In this document: piece after piece, positions 10,878 through 20,464 of the stretch
Position numbering within the stretch: position 1 is the first letter of the stretch
How the letters are laid out: every line of letters begins with the position of its first letter
Assembly (NCBI RefSeq): GCF_030580675.1
Contig: NZ_JAUQUB010000005.1
Span: 62,001-126,000 of the forward strand
Length of the DNA stretch: 64,000 bases
From: Antiquaquibacter soli
Lineage (GTDB): Bacteria; Actinomycetota; Actinomycetes; Actinomycetales; Microbacteriaceae
Reading direction: 5' to 3'
Position numbers and translations under genes: made by a program
The notes under the pieces: model-generated
The model's input: only the letters and a program-made list of their open reading frames with translations
Told to the model about the DNA's origin: nothing
The model's database searches: none

Positions 10878-12002
10878 ATGAGCGCGATCATCCGGGAGCC
10901 GATAGCCACCCCGGTGCTCGTCGTCGAGCGGGGCATCCTCGAGTCCAACCTCCGCGAGATGGCGGACCTCGCGGCGGCACGCGGCGTCGAGCTGTGGCCT
11001 CACGCCAAGACGCACCGGATGCCCGCGCTCGCGTCCCTCCAGCTCGAGCACGGGGCTGCCGGGCTGTGCGTCGCGAAGCTCGGCGAGGCGGAGGGTTTCG
11101 CGGATGCCGGGGCGCGGCGCATGCTCGTCGCCTATCCCGTCGTCGGCGACGACAAGGCGCGCCGCGCGCTCGCGCTCGCCGAACGCATCGACCTCACGCT
11201 CGGCACGGACAGCCTCGAAGGCGCGACGGCTCTCGCCCGCGTCTTCGCCGATGCCGGTCGGCGGGCCCGCGTGATGCTTGCCGTCGACACGGGTCTCGGT
11301 CGGGAGGGAGTGCTGCCGAGGGATGCCCCGGCGCTCGCCGCGCGACTGGCGGGCCTCGACGGCCTCGAGCTCGTCGGCCTCTACACCCACGAGGGGTCCG
11401 CATACGCGGCCGCAGACCCCGCCGACCTCGAGCGACGCGCGCGGGCGGCCGCCGAGTCGATGGTGGCCGTCGCCGAGCGAATGCGCGCGGCGGGCATCCC
11501 GCTCGAGCACGTCTCCCTCGGCTGCTCGGCCTCGGCGCGCGCCGTGCTCGACGTGCCGGGGGTCACGCAGGTGCGGCCGGGCATCTATGCGGTGAACGAC
11601 CTCGGGCAGATCGCGCTCGGCGTCGCAACCGAGGCGACCACCGCCATCCGCGTGGTCGCGACCGTCGTCAGCCGCGCCGCCGCCGACCGGGGATGCCTCG
11701 ACGCCGGCTCGAAGGCGCTCGGAGCCGACCTCCTGCTCGCGTCCGCCTACCGCGACGAGTTCCCCGGCTACGGCCTCGTCGTCGGTCACCCCGGCTGGGT
11801 CATCGAGAAGCTCTCGGAGGAGCACGGCTGGCTGCGCTGGACCTCCGAGGACGAGCCGACCCCACTGCCGGTGGGGGAGCGGGTCGAGATCATCCCGACC
11901 CATGCGTGCGTCGCGTTCGCGGCGTTGCGGCGGGCGACCGTCGTCGAGGACGGCCGTGCGGTGGGCACGTGGGATGCCCTCGGCCCGGGCAGTTCGGAGT
12001 AG
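10878..12002 (+). CDS. PLP-dependent D-threonine aldolase / D-serine dehydratase-like enzyme
   Basis: The 374-residue protein has an alanine-racemase-type N-terminal barrel with the PLP lysine in W-P-H-A-K-T-H, and a C-terminal metal-binding P-T-H-A-C segment as in the DSD1/D-threonine aldolase family. It would cleave or dehydrate a D-3-hydroxy amino acid in the cytoplasm. The exact substrate cannot be told. A TAGCCT -10 box lies 7 nt before the ATG, so the message is probably leaderless. The next gene starts 2 nt after the stop, so they are likely co-transcribed. Confidence 0.85.
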   Translation: MSAIIREPIATPVLVVERGILESNLREMADLAAARGVELWPHAKTHRMPALASLQLEHGAAGLCVAKLGEAEGFADAGARRMLVAYPVVGDDKARRALALAERIDLTLGTDSLEGATALARVFADAGRRARVMLAVDTGLGREGVLPRDAPALAARLAGLDGLELVGLYTHEGSAYAAADPADLERRARAAAESMVAVAERMRAAGIPLEHVSLGCSASARAVLDVPGVTQVRPGIYAVNDLGQIALGVATEATTAIRVVATVVSRAAADRGCLDAGSKALGADLLLASAYRDEFPGYGLVVGHPGWVIEKLSEEHGWLRWTSEDEPTPLPVGERVEIIPTHACVAFAALRRATVVEDGRAVGTWDALGPGSSE

Positions 12003-12004
12003 CG

Positions 12005-12529
12005 GTGGCTCAGCGCATCCTCTTCGTCCGCGCCGTCAACGTCGGCGGCGCGAGCCTGCCGATGGCGGAGTTCCGCGAGCTCCTGGGCTCCCTCGGCGCC
12101 CGCAACGTGCGCACGTACATCGCCTCGGGCAATGCCGTGCTCGACCTCGACGGCGACCCCGACGCGTTCGACCGCGCCGTCGAAAAGGGCCTTACCGAGC
12201 GCTACGGCTACGTGCGCGAGGTCATGTCGCGCACGGCCGAGGAGCTGAGGGCAGCGCTCGAGGCGCACCCGTTCGAGGTCGTCGACGAGAAGTGGTCGTA
12301 CGTGTCGTTCCTCGCGGGCGAGCCGACGCCGGCGGCCATCGAGGCGGCCGCGTCGGTGAAGACCGGCGACGACCTCTGGCAGGTGATCGGCCGGGAGCTG
12401 CACCTGCGCTACGCGAACGGCGCCGGCACCGCGACCCTCAACCAGGAGGCCCTCACGCGCAAGCTCGGCGTCCCCGCGACGGCGCGCAACCTCCGCACCG
12501 TCCGCGCGCTCCTCGCCCTCTCGGGCTAG
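12005..12529 (+). CDS. DUF1697 family protein
   Basis: The 174-residue protein shows the DUF1697 pattern (L-F-V-R-A-V-N-V-G-G at the N-terminus, then T-Y-I-A-S-G-N-A-V, and a final A-T-A-R-N-L-R-T-V). The function of the family is unknown. GTG start at 12005, following the upstream gene by 2 nt. A hairpin of the intergenic type described elsewhere follows the stop. Confidence 0.88.
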   Translation: MAQRILFVRAVNVGGASLPMAEFRELLGSLGARNVRTYIASGNAVLDLDGDPDAFDRAVEKGLTERYGYVREVMSRTAEELRAALEAHPFEVVDEKWSYVSFLAGEPTPAAIEAAASVKTGDDLWQVIGRELHLRYANGAGTATLNQEALTRKLGVPATARNLRTVRALLALSG

Positions 12530-12537
12530 AGCCGCCC

Positions 12538-12590
12538 GAGTTGCCACTGGTGGTCGTCATCGGACGCTGAAAGTCACCACGAGTGGCACC
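12538..12590. repeat. Hairpin with GAG-TGCCACT-GTGG arms (left of the broken gene)
   Basis: Left arm from 12538 (gagttgccactggtgg) pairs with right arm ending at 12590, whose reverse complement is gaggtgccactcgtgg. The same arm sequence recurs in the hairpin at 13535-13589. It may end transcription of the DUF1697 gene, but no T tract follows. Confidence 0.7.
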
Positions 12591-12648
12591 TCACCAGCGT
12601 TGTGGAGGGCAGGCGACGCCACAACCGCGTGTCCGGAAGAGTGCGAGG

Positions 12649-13535
12649 ATGCGCCCGCCCTCCCCTCTCCCTCCACCTCTGCGCGGTCGGGGCTTCTCCA
12701 CGCGGGAAGCGAGCGACGCCGGGGTCTCGCGATCACGCACGCGGGCCTCGGATCTCAGCGCTCCGTACCGCGGTGTCCGGATCCCTCGTGGCCACACGGG
12801 CCTCGACGAGGTGTGCCAGGCGCTCGCCACCCGCCTCACCTCCAACCAGTACTTCAGCCACTCGACGGCGGCCGCGCTGCACGGCCTTCCCATCCCTCAC
12901 AGTGAGAGCGGGGTCATCCACCTCACGACACTGCAGGGGCGCAGTCCCCGCATTAGGGGAGTCGTCGGTCACCGGTCCACGGATGCGCACATCGTTACCC
13001 GCGCGGGGCTCCGGATGTCTGCACCCTCGGCGGCTTGGTGCGAGCTCGCCGAGCTGGCGACGCTCGATGAGCTGATCATCGCTGGGGATGCCCTGCTCCG
13101 TCGTCAGAACCCGCTCGCCGACCGCCCGGCTCTCCTGGAGGCGATCTCCCGGTGGGGTCGCCGACGCGGCGCGGTGGCGCTTGCGGAGGCAGTACAGTGG
13201 GTGCGACCTGGCACCGACTCGCCCCAAGAGACTCGGATCCGCTTGGTACTGCTGCGTGCTGGGCTGCCCGAGCCGCAGGTGAACGCGGTCATCGCGGATG
13301 CGGACGGTCGCTTCGTTGCGCTCGGGGACCTCGTCTACCTCAATTCAAGGTCGTGATCGAGTACGACGGCGGCCACCACTTCACCGATGAGCGCCAGGTG
13401 TACCGAGACGTGGACCGTGTTCACCGCATCGCGGCGCTCGGGTGGCGGGTCATCCGCATCAGCCGAACACACACCGACGCCTACATCACGTCAACCGTGA
13501 CCTCGACCCTCATCTCCGCTGGCTGGCGTCCGTGA
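12649..13535 (+). pseudogene. AbiEi-like/DUF559-type protein, broken by a 1-bp deletion
   Basis: The N-terminal part (from the ATG at 12649) looks like the HTH/AbiEi-type domain found in many actinobacterial DUF559 proteins (a short R-x-R-G-F-S-x-x-E-A start, then H-S-T-A-A-A-L-H-G-L-P). The frame runs on past 13320 and ends in Y-L-N-S-R-S-stop at 13356. The expected DUF559 nuclease-like tail (F-K-V-V-I-E-Y-D-G-G-H-H) continues in another frame to 13535. The junction reads ctcaattcaag; inserting one g (ctcgaattcaag) restores a continuous L-E-F-K-V-V-I-E-Y-D. Two related hairpins flank the gene. Confidence 0.8.
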
Positions 13536-13589
13536 GCTGCCACTCGTGGCGGCTCACCGTGGCTGTTGACGGCCACGAGGGGCAACTCG
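13535..13589. repeat. Hairpin with GAG-TGCCACT-GTGG arms (right of the broken gene)
   Basis: Left arm 13535-13550 (gagctgccactcgtgg...) and right arm 13573-13589 pair at 15 of 17 positions around a loop of roughly 20 nt. It sits between the broken gene and the convergent XPB gene and could stop both. Its arms match those of the hairpin at 12538. Confidence 0.75.
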
Positions 13590-13602
13590 GTAGCGGGCTA
13601 GG

Positions 13603-15249
13603 TCACGCGGCGGCGAGGGACTCCGCGTCGAGGATCGTGTACGAGTAGCCCTGCTCGGCGAGGAAGCGCTGGCGGTTCTGGGCGAAGTCCTGGTCGACGG
13701 TGTCGCGGGCGACGAGTGTGTAGAAGTTCGCGGGCAGTCCCGACTCCTTCGGACGCAGCAGGCGGCCGAGGCGCTGGGCCTCCTCCTGTCGGGAGCCGAA
13801 TGATCCGGAGACCTGGATGGCGACGGTCGCCTCGGGCAGGTCGACCGAGAAGTTCGCGACCTTCGAGACGACGAGCACCTTCGTGACGCCGTCCCGGAAC
13901 TCCTGGTACAGCCGCTCGCGCTCGGCGACGGGCGTCGACCCGGTCAGGGCAGGGGCGCCCAGAGCATCCGCGAGTTCGTCGATCTGGTCCAGATACTGTC
14001 CGATGACGAGGATGCGCTCGCCGTCGTGCTTGGCGACGAGCTGCTTCACGACCGAGAGCTTCGCGGGGGCCGTCGCCGCGAGCCGGTAGCGCTCGTCGTC
14101 GGCGGATGCGGCGTACTCGAGCCGCTCGCCCTCCGGGAGGTCGACGCGCACCTCGAAGCACGACGCGGGGGAGATGAAGCCCTGCGCCTCGATCTCCTTC
14201 CACGGGGCGTCGAAGCGCTTGGGTCCGATGAGGGAGAACACGTCGCCCTCGCGGCCGTCCTCGCGGACGAGGGTCGCGGTGAGGCCGAGGCGGCGGCGCG
14301 CCTGCAGTTCGGCGGTGAGCTTGAAGACGGGGGCGGGCAGCAGGTGCACCTCGTCGTAGATGACGAGACCCCAGTCGAGGGCGTCGAGCAGCGCGAGGTG
14401 CGCGTACTCGCCCTTCCGCTTCGCGGTGAGGATCTGGTAGGTCGCGATCGTGACCGGCCGGATCTCCTTGGTCTGGCCCGAGTACTCGCCGACCTCCTCG
14501 TCGGTGAGAGTGGTGCGCTTGAGGATCTCGGCCTTCCACTGCCGCGCGGAGACGGTGTTCGTGACGAGGATGAGCGTCGTCGCCCCCTGCGCGGCCATCG
14601 CCCCGAGTCCGACCAGAGTCTTGCCCGCACCGCAGGGAAGCACGACCACTCCCGAACCGTGGGCGGAGAAGTTGTCGATCGCCTGATGCTGGTACGGCCG
14701 CAAGTGCCACGCGGTCTCGTCGAGGTCGATCTCGTGCGGGGTGCCGGGCGTGTAGCCGGCGAGGTCCTCCGCGGGCCAGCCGAGCTTGAGCAGTTCCTGC
14801 TTGAGCTGCCCCCGCGCCCAAGCCTGAACGACGTAGCCGGTCTCGCCCCGCTTCTCGAACAGCAGCTCCGCGACCTTCTTCGCCCGGGTGATCTCGTTGA
14901 GCACGGCGCGGTCGGTTGCCGTGAGCACGAGCACACCGTCGTCGTCTCGCTCGATCGTGAGCCTGCCGTAGCGGCCCACGGTCTCGGTGATGTCGACGAT
15001 CACCGACTGCGGCACGGGGAACTTCGAGTAGCGCTCGAGGGTAGCGACCATGTCGGCGGCGTCGTGGCCCGCGGCCCGCGCGTTCCACAGCCCGAGTCGG
15101 GTGATGCGGTAGGTGTGGATGTGCTCGGGCGCGCGCTCGAGCTCGGCGAACACGGCGAGGTCGTGGCGGGCATCCTCGGCGTCGGGGTGGGCGACCTCGA
15201 GCAGCACGGTGCGGTCGCTCTGCACGATGAGCGGGCCGTTCGGAGACAT
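13603..15249 (-). CDS. xpb: XPB/ERCC3-type superfamily 2 DNA helicase
   Basis: The 548-residue protein has an N-terminal XPB-type domain and two RecA-like lobes: Walker A P-C-G-A-G-K-T with K210, the Walker B box D-E-V-H at 299-302, L-T-A-T (motif III) and R-L-G-R-L-L-R (motif VI). Bacterial XPB unwinds DNA 3'-5' with ATP and is thought to act in DNA repair. The ATG at 15249 has TAGGCT 6 nt upstream, so translation is probably leaderless. In mycobacteria this gene sits next to a helicase-associated protein; here that partner is at 18288-20153, beyond an inserted gene. Confidence 0.93.
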   Translation of the reverse strand: MSPNGPLIVQSDRTVLLEVAHPDAEDARHDLAVFAELERAPEHIHTYRITRLGLWNARAAGHDAADMVATLERYSKFPVPQSVIVDITETVGRYGRLTIERDDDGVLVLTATDRAVLNEITRAKKVAELLFEKRGETGYVVQAWARGQLKQELLKLGWPAEDLAGYTPGTPHEIDLDETAWHLRPYQHQAIDNFSAHGSGVVVLPCGAGKTLVGLGAMAAQGATTLILVTNTVSARQWKAEILKRTTLTDEEVGEYSGQTKEIRPVTIATYQILTAKRKGEYAHLALLDALDWGLVIYDEVHLLPAPVFKLTAELQARRRLGLTATLVREDGREGDVFSLIGPKRFDAPWKEIEAQGFISPASCFEVRVDLPEGERLEYAASADDERYRLAATAPAKLSVVKQLVAKHDGERILVIGQYLDQIDELADALGAPALTGSTPVAERERLYQEFRDGVTKVLVVSKVANFSVDLPEATVAIQVSGSFGSRQEEAQRLGRLLRPKESGLPANFYTLVARDTVDQDFAQNRQRFLAEQGYSYTILDAESLAAA

Positions 15250-15323
15250 CCTTACAGCCTACGCGTGCCGCCCTCGAGATCCGGGGGGAACGGCGGCCCC
15301 CGCGACCCGCTAGCTTTGCTCCC

Positions 15324-18284
15324 ATGAGCCGTGCGCGCCGCCCCGTCCTCGCGGCGGTCGCCGCCGTCGTGCTCCTCGGCCTGGGGGCGGGAGTCTCGGT
15401 CGTTCTGACCGATGCGCTCGGCATCCGCACCGAGAGCTCAGACATCCCCGTCGAGTCGCCCGGCGTTGCATCCGAGCAGCCAACGGTGATCGCGCCCACG
15501 TTCACGGCCATCGAGGCCCCGGCGGGCGCGCGCATGGATCTCGCGGTCGCCGAGCTGCGGGATGCCGCCGCCGGCCCCACGACGGCGACGCTCTCCGTCA
15601 CCGCGGGCGACGGCGACCCCGCCGTCGAGACCTACACCCTCTCGGGCACCGCTACCGCGCTCAGCATCACCGCCGAGAGCCTCACCGGCGCGGTCCGCGG
15701 CGTGTACGACCTCGCCGCCGCCGCGAGGGATGGCCGCGAGTTCGAGTTCGGCACGGTCGAGTCGGAGCTACCGCTGCGCATGGTCGACCTCGGTGCGGTC
15801 GGCGTCGACGCGGACCCCGCGCAGTGGGTGGACGGCACGGACTACTCGCACAACTCGAGGGCGTTCGAGCGGGTCATCCTCGCCGACGCGCCCTATATCG
15901 ACGAGGATGCCCTCGCCGAGGCCACCGCCGACTTCGAGCTCTTCGTGCAGCACGCCCTCGCCGAGGGGTACACCGCCGTCGCCGTGCCCGGCCTCATCGA
16001 GTACCTGACCTTCGACGGTCTCGGCGTCTACGACGAGGGCGACGACCACATCGCCCGGGCCGAGGCGATGCGCGCGGCATTCGGCCCGCTCTGGCAGTAC
16101 GCCCACGACCTCTGCATGCGCGTGTACCTGCGCACCGACATGCTGACCCTCACGACGCCCCTCGAGCGCTACTTCGACGAGCGGTTCGGCGGTCTCGACA
16201 CCGAGAACCCGGAGTTCTGGTCGGTGTACGCGTCGGGCCTCGACGAGCTCTACGCCGCGGCGCCCTCCCTCGACGGCGTGCTCATCCGGATCGGGGAGGC
16301 GGGGCGCGTGTACGACCTGCCCGGCTGGGACTACTACTCGAAGCTCGGTGTGACGACGACTCCCGCTGTGCGGGCGATGCTCACCTCGCTCACCGATCAG
16401 GCGGAGGCGACCGGTCGCGAGGTGATCTTCCGCAGCTGGACGGTCGGGGTCGGCGACGTGGGCGACCTGCACACGAGCCCGGACTCGTACGCGGCGGTGC
16501 TCGACGGCATCGACTCGCCCGCCCTCATCGTCTCGACGAAGTACACGCTCGGCGACTTCTACAGCCACCTGCCGCTCAACACGACGCTCGAGGGAGGCGA
16601 CCAGCGGCGCATCATCGAGTTCCAGTCGCGCCGCGAGTTCGAGGCGTTCGGCGCGTTCCCCAACGACCTGGGCTCGCTCTACCAGCAGGCGATCCAGCGC
16701 TTCATCGCCGCGAACCCGAACGTCGAGGGCATCTGGACGTGGACGCAGGACGGCGGCCCGTGGCGCGCCGGCCCCATGACCCTCGAGCTCAAGGCCGGGT
16801 TCTGGCAGCTCTACGAGCTCAACACGGAGCTCGCCGTGCGCCTCGCTCGCGACCCGTCGGCCGACCCCGCGGAGCTCACCGCCGACTGGGCCCGCCGCTG
16901 GTTCTCGGACGACCCGGCCACCGTGCGCGCGATCGGCGAGGTCATGGCGCAGTCCCGGGCCGCGATCACCGACGGCCTCTACATCGGCCCCTACGCCGAC
17001 CGCCGGGTGTTCGCGATCGGGCTCGAGCCGCCTCCCATGATGTGGATCTTCGAGTGGGACATCCTCACCGGCGACAGCGCCGTGCTCGACGTCATCTACG
17101 CTGTGAGCCGCGACGACCTCGACGAGGCGATCGCGGGCGGGCAGCGTGCGCTCGACACGGTCGAGTCCATGCAGTCGGTGCTCGAGTCGACGGATGCCGC
17201 GGCCTGGAAGGACCCCGCTCTCCGCGACGCGTTCCTCGCCACGCTCGACTACCAGCGCAGCACCTTCGAGGTGCTCGCCGACTACCGCACGATGGTGCTC
17301 CGGCAGGCGCAGTGGCACGACACCGGATCGGCCGAGGCGTACACGCAGTGGGCCGCGGCCAGGGACGCGTTCCGCGCCAGCGCCGACGCGCACCTCGCCG
17401 AGTACTCGGGCAGCGTGGACTACCCGCCGCTCAACCTCGAGGCGGCAGATCTCGGCATCGCGCGCGCGGACCGCGACCTCGCGATGGCGTGGGCGGCCCG
17501 CGTCGGGCTCGCGCTCGTCGTGCTCTGGCTCGTGCTCGGGATGCTCGGCTCCCGCCTGCGCCGCGTGCCGGGTGCCGCGGTCGCCCGTGCCCTGTGGCTC
17601 GCCGCCACCCGTCCGTGGCGCGCCGCCGAAGCCGTCGCGCCCTTGACGAGAGCACAGCGGGTCGCGCTCGTCGCGGTTCCGGGGGCCGCGTTGGTGGGGA
17701 GCCGGGGCATCCTGACCTGGTTCGAAGCGCCCGCCCACCTGCTCGTGTCGCTCGCCTCGTGGCTGGTGTTCGCGGTCGTGCTCGTACTCGCCGCGCGCCG
17801 CGCGGTGTGGCCGATCGTCGCCGTCGTCGCGGGAGCGGCGATGCTGCGCGTCGCTCTCCTGCTCGCGGTTCTCACCCCGACTGGCCCGGGCGGCTACTGG
17901 TTCGGCTTCTGGACGGACCCGGTGGCGCGCTCCGTCTACATCACGATCGCGTTCGCCCTCTTCGCGTGGGTGATCGTGGCGGCCGGGTGGGCGCTGTCGA
18001 CGCAGGTCGGAGCGCGCCGGGCGATCGGCGCGGTGCTGCTCGCCGTCGGCGCCGTTCTCGCCGTGATGGGCGCGTTCGTCGGCCTCCTCGGGGCCGAGCA
18101 GGCGCTCACCGTCTGGAACGACCAGCTCGGGCTGCTGCCGTGGGGGCTGTCCCGCATTCTCGGAATCACGGTGTACCTGGAGATCCCCGCCGACACCCCG
18201 TGGTTCGCTGCCGCGTTGGGTGCGGTGCTGCTGGCCGCGGGGGCGCTGCTCGCCTTCGTGCGGAGGCGAGCCCGGGCGTCCTAG
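15324..18284 (+). CDS. Large membrane-anchored glycoside-hydrolase-like protein
   Basis: The 986-residue protein has an N-terminal membrane segment (about 8-30), then a GH20/GH67-type N-terminal alpha/beta domain (S-L-T-G-A-V-R-G-V-Y-D-L near residue 120), a barrel-like catalytic region with conserved aromatic/acid motifs (E-F-Q-S-R-R-E-F and W-T-W-T-Q-D-G-G-P-W), and about seven hydrophobic helices after residue 720. This suggests an extracytoplasmic alpha-glucuronidase-like enzyme fused to a polytopic membrane domain. The exact family and catalytic residues are not certain. TAGCTT lies 7 nt before the ATG, a leaderless start, divergent from XPB. Its stop lies 3 nt from the convergent next gene. 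Confidence 0.7.
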   Translation: MSRARRPVLAAVAAVVLLGLGAGVSVVLTDALGIRTESSDIPVESPGVASEQPTVIAPTFTAIEAPAGARMDLAVAELRDAAAGPTTATLSVTAGDGDPAVETYTLSGTATALSITAESLTGAVRGVYDLAAAARDGREFEFGTVESELPLRMVDLGAVGVDADPAQWVDGTDYSHNSRAFERVILADAPYIDEDALAEATADFELFVQHALAEGYTAVAVPGLIEYLTFDGLGVYDEGDDHIARAEAMRAAFGPLWQYAHDLCMRVYLRTDMLTLTTPLERYFDERFGGLDTENPEFWSVYASGLDELYAAAPSLDGVLIRIGEAGRVYDLPGWDYYSKLGVTTTPAVRAMLTSLTDQAEATGREVIFRSWTVGVGDVGDLHTSPDSYAAVLDGIDSPALIVSTKYTLGDFYSHLPLNTTLEGGDQRRIIEFQSRREFEAFGAFPNDLGSLYQQAIQRFIAANPNVEGIWTWTQDGGPWRAGPMTLELKAGFWQLYELNTELAVRLARDPSADPAELTADWARRWFSDDPATVRAIGEVMAQSRAAITDGLYIGPYADRRVFAIGLEPPPMMWIFEWDILTGDSAVLDVIYAVSRDDLDEAIAGGQRALDTVESMQSVLESTDAAAWKDPALRDAFLATLDYQRSTFEVLADYRTMVLRQAQWHDTGSAEAYTQWAAARDAFRASADAHLAEYSGSVDYPPLNLEAADLGIARADRDLAMAWAARVGLALVVLWLVLGMLGSRLRRVPGAAVARALWLAATRPWRAAEAVAPLTRAQRVALVAVPGAALVGSRGILTWFEAPAHLLVSLASWLVFAVVLVLAARRAVWPIVAVVAGAAMLRVALLLAVLTPTGPGGYWFGFWTDPVARSVYITIAFALFAWVIVAAGWALSTQVGARRAIGAVLLAVGAVLAVMGAFVGLLGAEQALTVWNDQLGLLPWGLSRILGITVYLEIPADTPWFAAALGAVLLAAGALLAFVRRRARAS

Positions 18285-18287
18285 GTC

Positions 18288-20153
18288 CTACGCCGGTCCG
18301 ACGGCGACGATGCTCGCCAGCGGCAGCGTGCGCTCGAGGTCGGCCCGCCTGTCGCGGGCGCGCAACCGGCCGCCGGCGACGCTCGCAGGCTCGAGCTGGT
18401 AGTCGGCGGTACCGCCGTCCGGCATCCGCACCGTTACCGTCACGAGCGCCTTCGAGCGGATCGCCGCCTCCAGCTGGCGGGCGATCCACGCGCCCTCGGA
18501 GTCGGCGGCCTCGGCCGGTTCGAGCCGCAGTCGCGCGATGAGGGCGGCCGAGGCATCCGGCGCCGCCTCGGTCCGCGCCGCCGGGGCGCGTCGCCGTTCG
18601 GGGACGACGACCCGGCCGCTCGCGTCCTCTGCGGCGACCGGGTAGCGGGCCTCGCTGAGGCTCCAGAACACGACGTCGCGGTCGAACCGGCTCACGAGGT
18701 GGTCGCGCTCGCCGCGGAGGCCGATCGACGACAGCGACTGGTCGACGAGAAGGGTGCGCAGAAGGGCGGCGTCGTCAGAGTGGATGCTCGAGTGCCCGTC
18801 GGCCGTCGAGCGCACCCGCACGAGTCCGAAGCGCACCGCGGCGTCGCGCAGGAGGTATTCGAGCGGTTGCGGGATGCCCGTGAGCGAGATCTGGGACAGG
18901 AACGACCGGATCTCCTCCGCGGTATCGCCCGAGGCGAGTGCCCGGGTGAGGCTCTCCGCCGAGATGCGGTACGTGCTCGCGAGACCGCGGTTCTCGAGGT
19001 CGGCGATCTGCCGCAGCCTCGCGTCGACGCGCGGCGCGAGCGGCCCGGGGGAGACGACGGAGAGGTCGTGCTGCAGGTACACCTGCTCCACCTCCGGCGG
19101 GAAGAGACCCGCCATCGCGGTCGCGGCTGCGGGGGCACCCGTTGCGAGGAGGGCCGCGCCGGGGGTGCTCGGGATGTGGTGCGCGGTGACGCCGAGCAGC
19201 TCGGCGTCCCGCGTGTAGACGGCGATGCGCTCGCGCATCCAGTCGCCGCCGGCGGGGAAGAGCCACGACGTGAACTGGTCGAGCCGCTCGCCCCACTCCG
19301 AGTGGGCTCGCTCGGCGAGGACACCGCGTACGTCCGCCGGGAGCCGCTCGAGCCACGCGCCAGCCAGCCGCGACCAGCGGTGTCCTGAGTCGCCGACGAG
19401 CCAGTGCTCGCTCGATTCCGCCGCCGACCAGCGCGCGCCGTCGCGAACCACGAGCCCCGCGCGTTCCGCGATCTCCACCAGGCCGACGACGCGGTCGAGC
19501 TCGACACCCATCGCCGCCGCGAGTCGCTTCGTGTCGGGAAGGGCGATGCCGCCGCGAGCGAGCTCGCGGGCGGGCTCGTGCTGCAGCTGCGCGATGAGTT
19601 CGGCCACCGAGGCCGTTGTCGCGAACGCGCGCTCCGAGGCGAGGCGGTCGGTCGTCGACGGATCAGCGGAGGCCACCGGCGCGAGGGTCGACGGCGCGGG
19701 GTCGCCGAGGAGCTCGGCGAGGTCCGGGAGTCCCCGGGACGGCCACTCGGCGAGAGCGAGGGCGAGGCCGCTCGTCGGTGCGACCCGGTCGCCTTCGCGG
19801 AGGACGAGGGCGAGCCGCTCGCCCGTCGAGAGGGCCTCGTCGGTGGTGGGGGCGGTGATCGTGGTGGCGGAGGACCGCTGCCGCACCTCGTCGTCGAGGC
19901 GGGCGGGTGTCGTCGGCCCGAGCTCCGCGAGGACTGCGAGCACGGTGAGGGTGGGTCGGTCGAGGCGGGAGAGAGCCGCCTGCACGCTCGAGGGCTCGAG
20001 CAGGGCATCCGCGAGGTCGAAGAAGTCCCGGATGCCCGTCGCCCGCACCTCGCGCGCGGCGAGCAGAGCGGCGAGGTCGTCGTCGCTGCGCTGCCTCAGC
20101 TGGCCGGCGAGCAGCAGGGCCGAATCGCTAGCCGCGGGCATCCTTCGACTCAC
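18288..20153 (-). CDS. Helicase-associated protein, partner of XPB
   Basis: The 621-residue protein has no helicase ATPase motifs. It looks like a string of winged-helix segments plus a C-terminal helicase-associated domain, as in the protein encoded next to XPB in mycobacteria (Rv0862c type). It probably works with the XPB helicase encoded at 13603-15249. The GTG at 20153 is taken as start; an ATG 12 nt further in is an alternative. Either overlaps the end of the upstream small membrane protein gene by 14-26 nt, so the two are coupled. Confidence 0.82.
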   Translation of the reverse strand: MSRRMPAASDSALLLAGQLRQRSDDDLAALLAAREVRATGIRDFFDLADALLEPSSVQAALSRLDRPTLTVLAVLAELGPTTPARLDDEVRQRSSATTITAPTTDEALSTGERLALVLREGDRVAPTSGLALALAEWPSRGLPDLAELLGDPAPSTLAPVASADPSTTDRLASERAFATTASVAELIAQLQHEPARELARGGIALPDTKRLAAAMGVELDRVVGLVEIAERAGLVVRDGARWSAAESSEHWLVGDSGHRWSRLAGAWLERLPADVRGVLAERAHSEWGERLDQFTSWLFPAGGDWMRERIAVYTRDAELLGVTAHHIPSTPGAALLATGAPAAATAMAGLFPPEVEQVYLQHDLSVVSPGPLAPRVDARLRQIADLENRGLASTYRISAESLTRALASGDTAEEIRSFLSQISLTGIPQPLEYLLRDAAVRFGLVRVRSTADGHSSIHSDDAALLRTLLVDQSLSSIGLRGERDHLVSRFDRDVVFWSLSEARYPVAAEDASGRVVVPERRRAPAARTEAAPDASAALIARLRLEPAEAADSEGAWIARQLEAAIRSKALVTVTVRMPDGGTADYQLEPASVAGGRLRARDRRADLERTLPLASIVAVGPA

Positions 20154-20397
20154 GACCCCGGCGGATTCCGGTGAGAACGATGAGCACGATCATGAGGATG
20201 AGACCGATCGGCAGGCCGATCGCGGGGAGCACGACGATCGTCGGCCACGGCGCGGCGCTGAACTGCTCGGCGGTCACGCCGACGGCGGTCGCGATGATGA
20301 GAGCGATGAAGCACAGGATCGACAGACCCACCGCCGAGGCGATCATGTAGGCGAGGATGCGCTCGATGCGTCGGGGGTTCTGGGGGGTGTCGGCCAC
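20128..20397 (-). CDS. Small two-helix membrane protein
   Basis: The 89-residue protein has two hydrophobic helices (about 17-41 and 50-76) and a basic C-terminus. It resembles the small multidrug-resistance-like or DUF-type actinobacterial membrane proteins, with no recognisable motif. The GTG at 20397 is chosen because TATCCT ends 7 nt before it, a leaderless arrangement. It overlaps the helicase-associated gene and is divergent from the cold-shock-domain gene. Confidence 0.7.
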   Translation of the reverse strand: MADTPQNPRRIERILAYMIASAVGLSILCFIALIIATAVGVTAEQFSAAPWPTIVVLPAIGLPIGLILMIVLIVLTGIRRGRESKDARG

Positions 20398-20464
20398 AAC
20401 CCCAAGGATACGGGACTCGGGTCGACCCTCTAGGCTGGAGGGCACGAGCATAAGGAGTTCCGTC

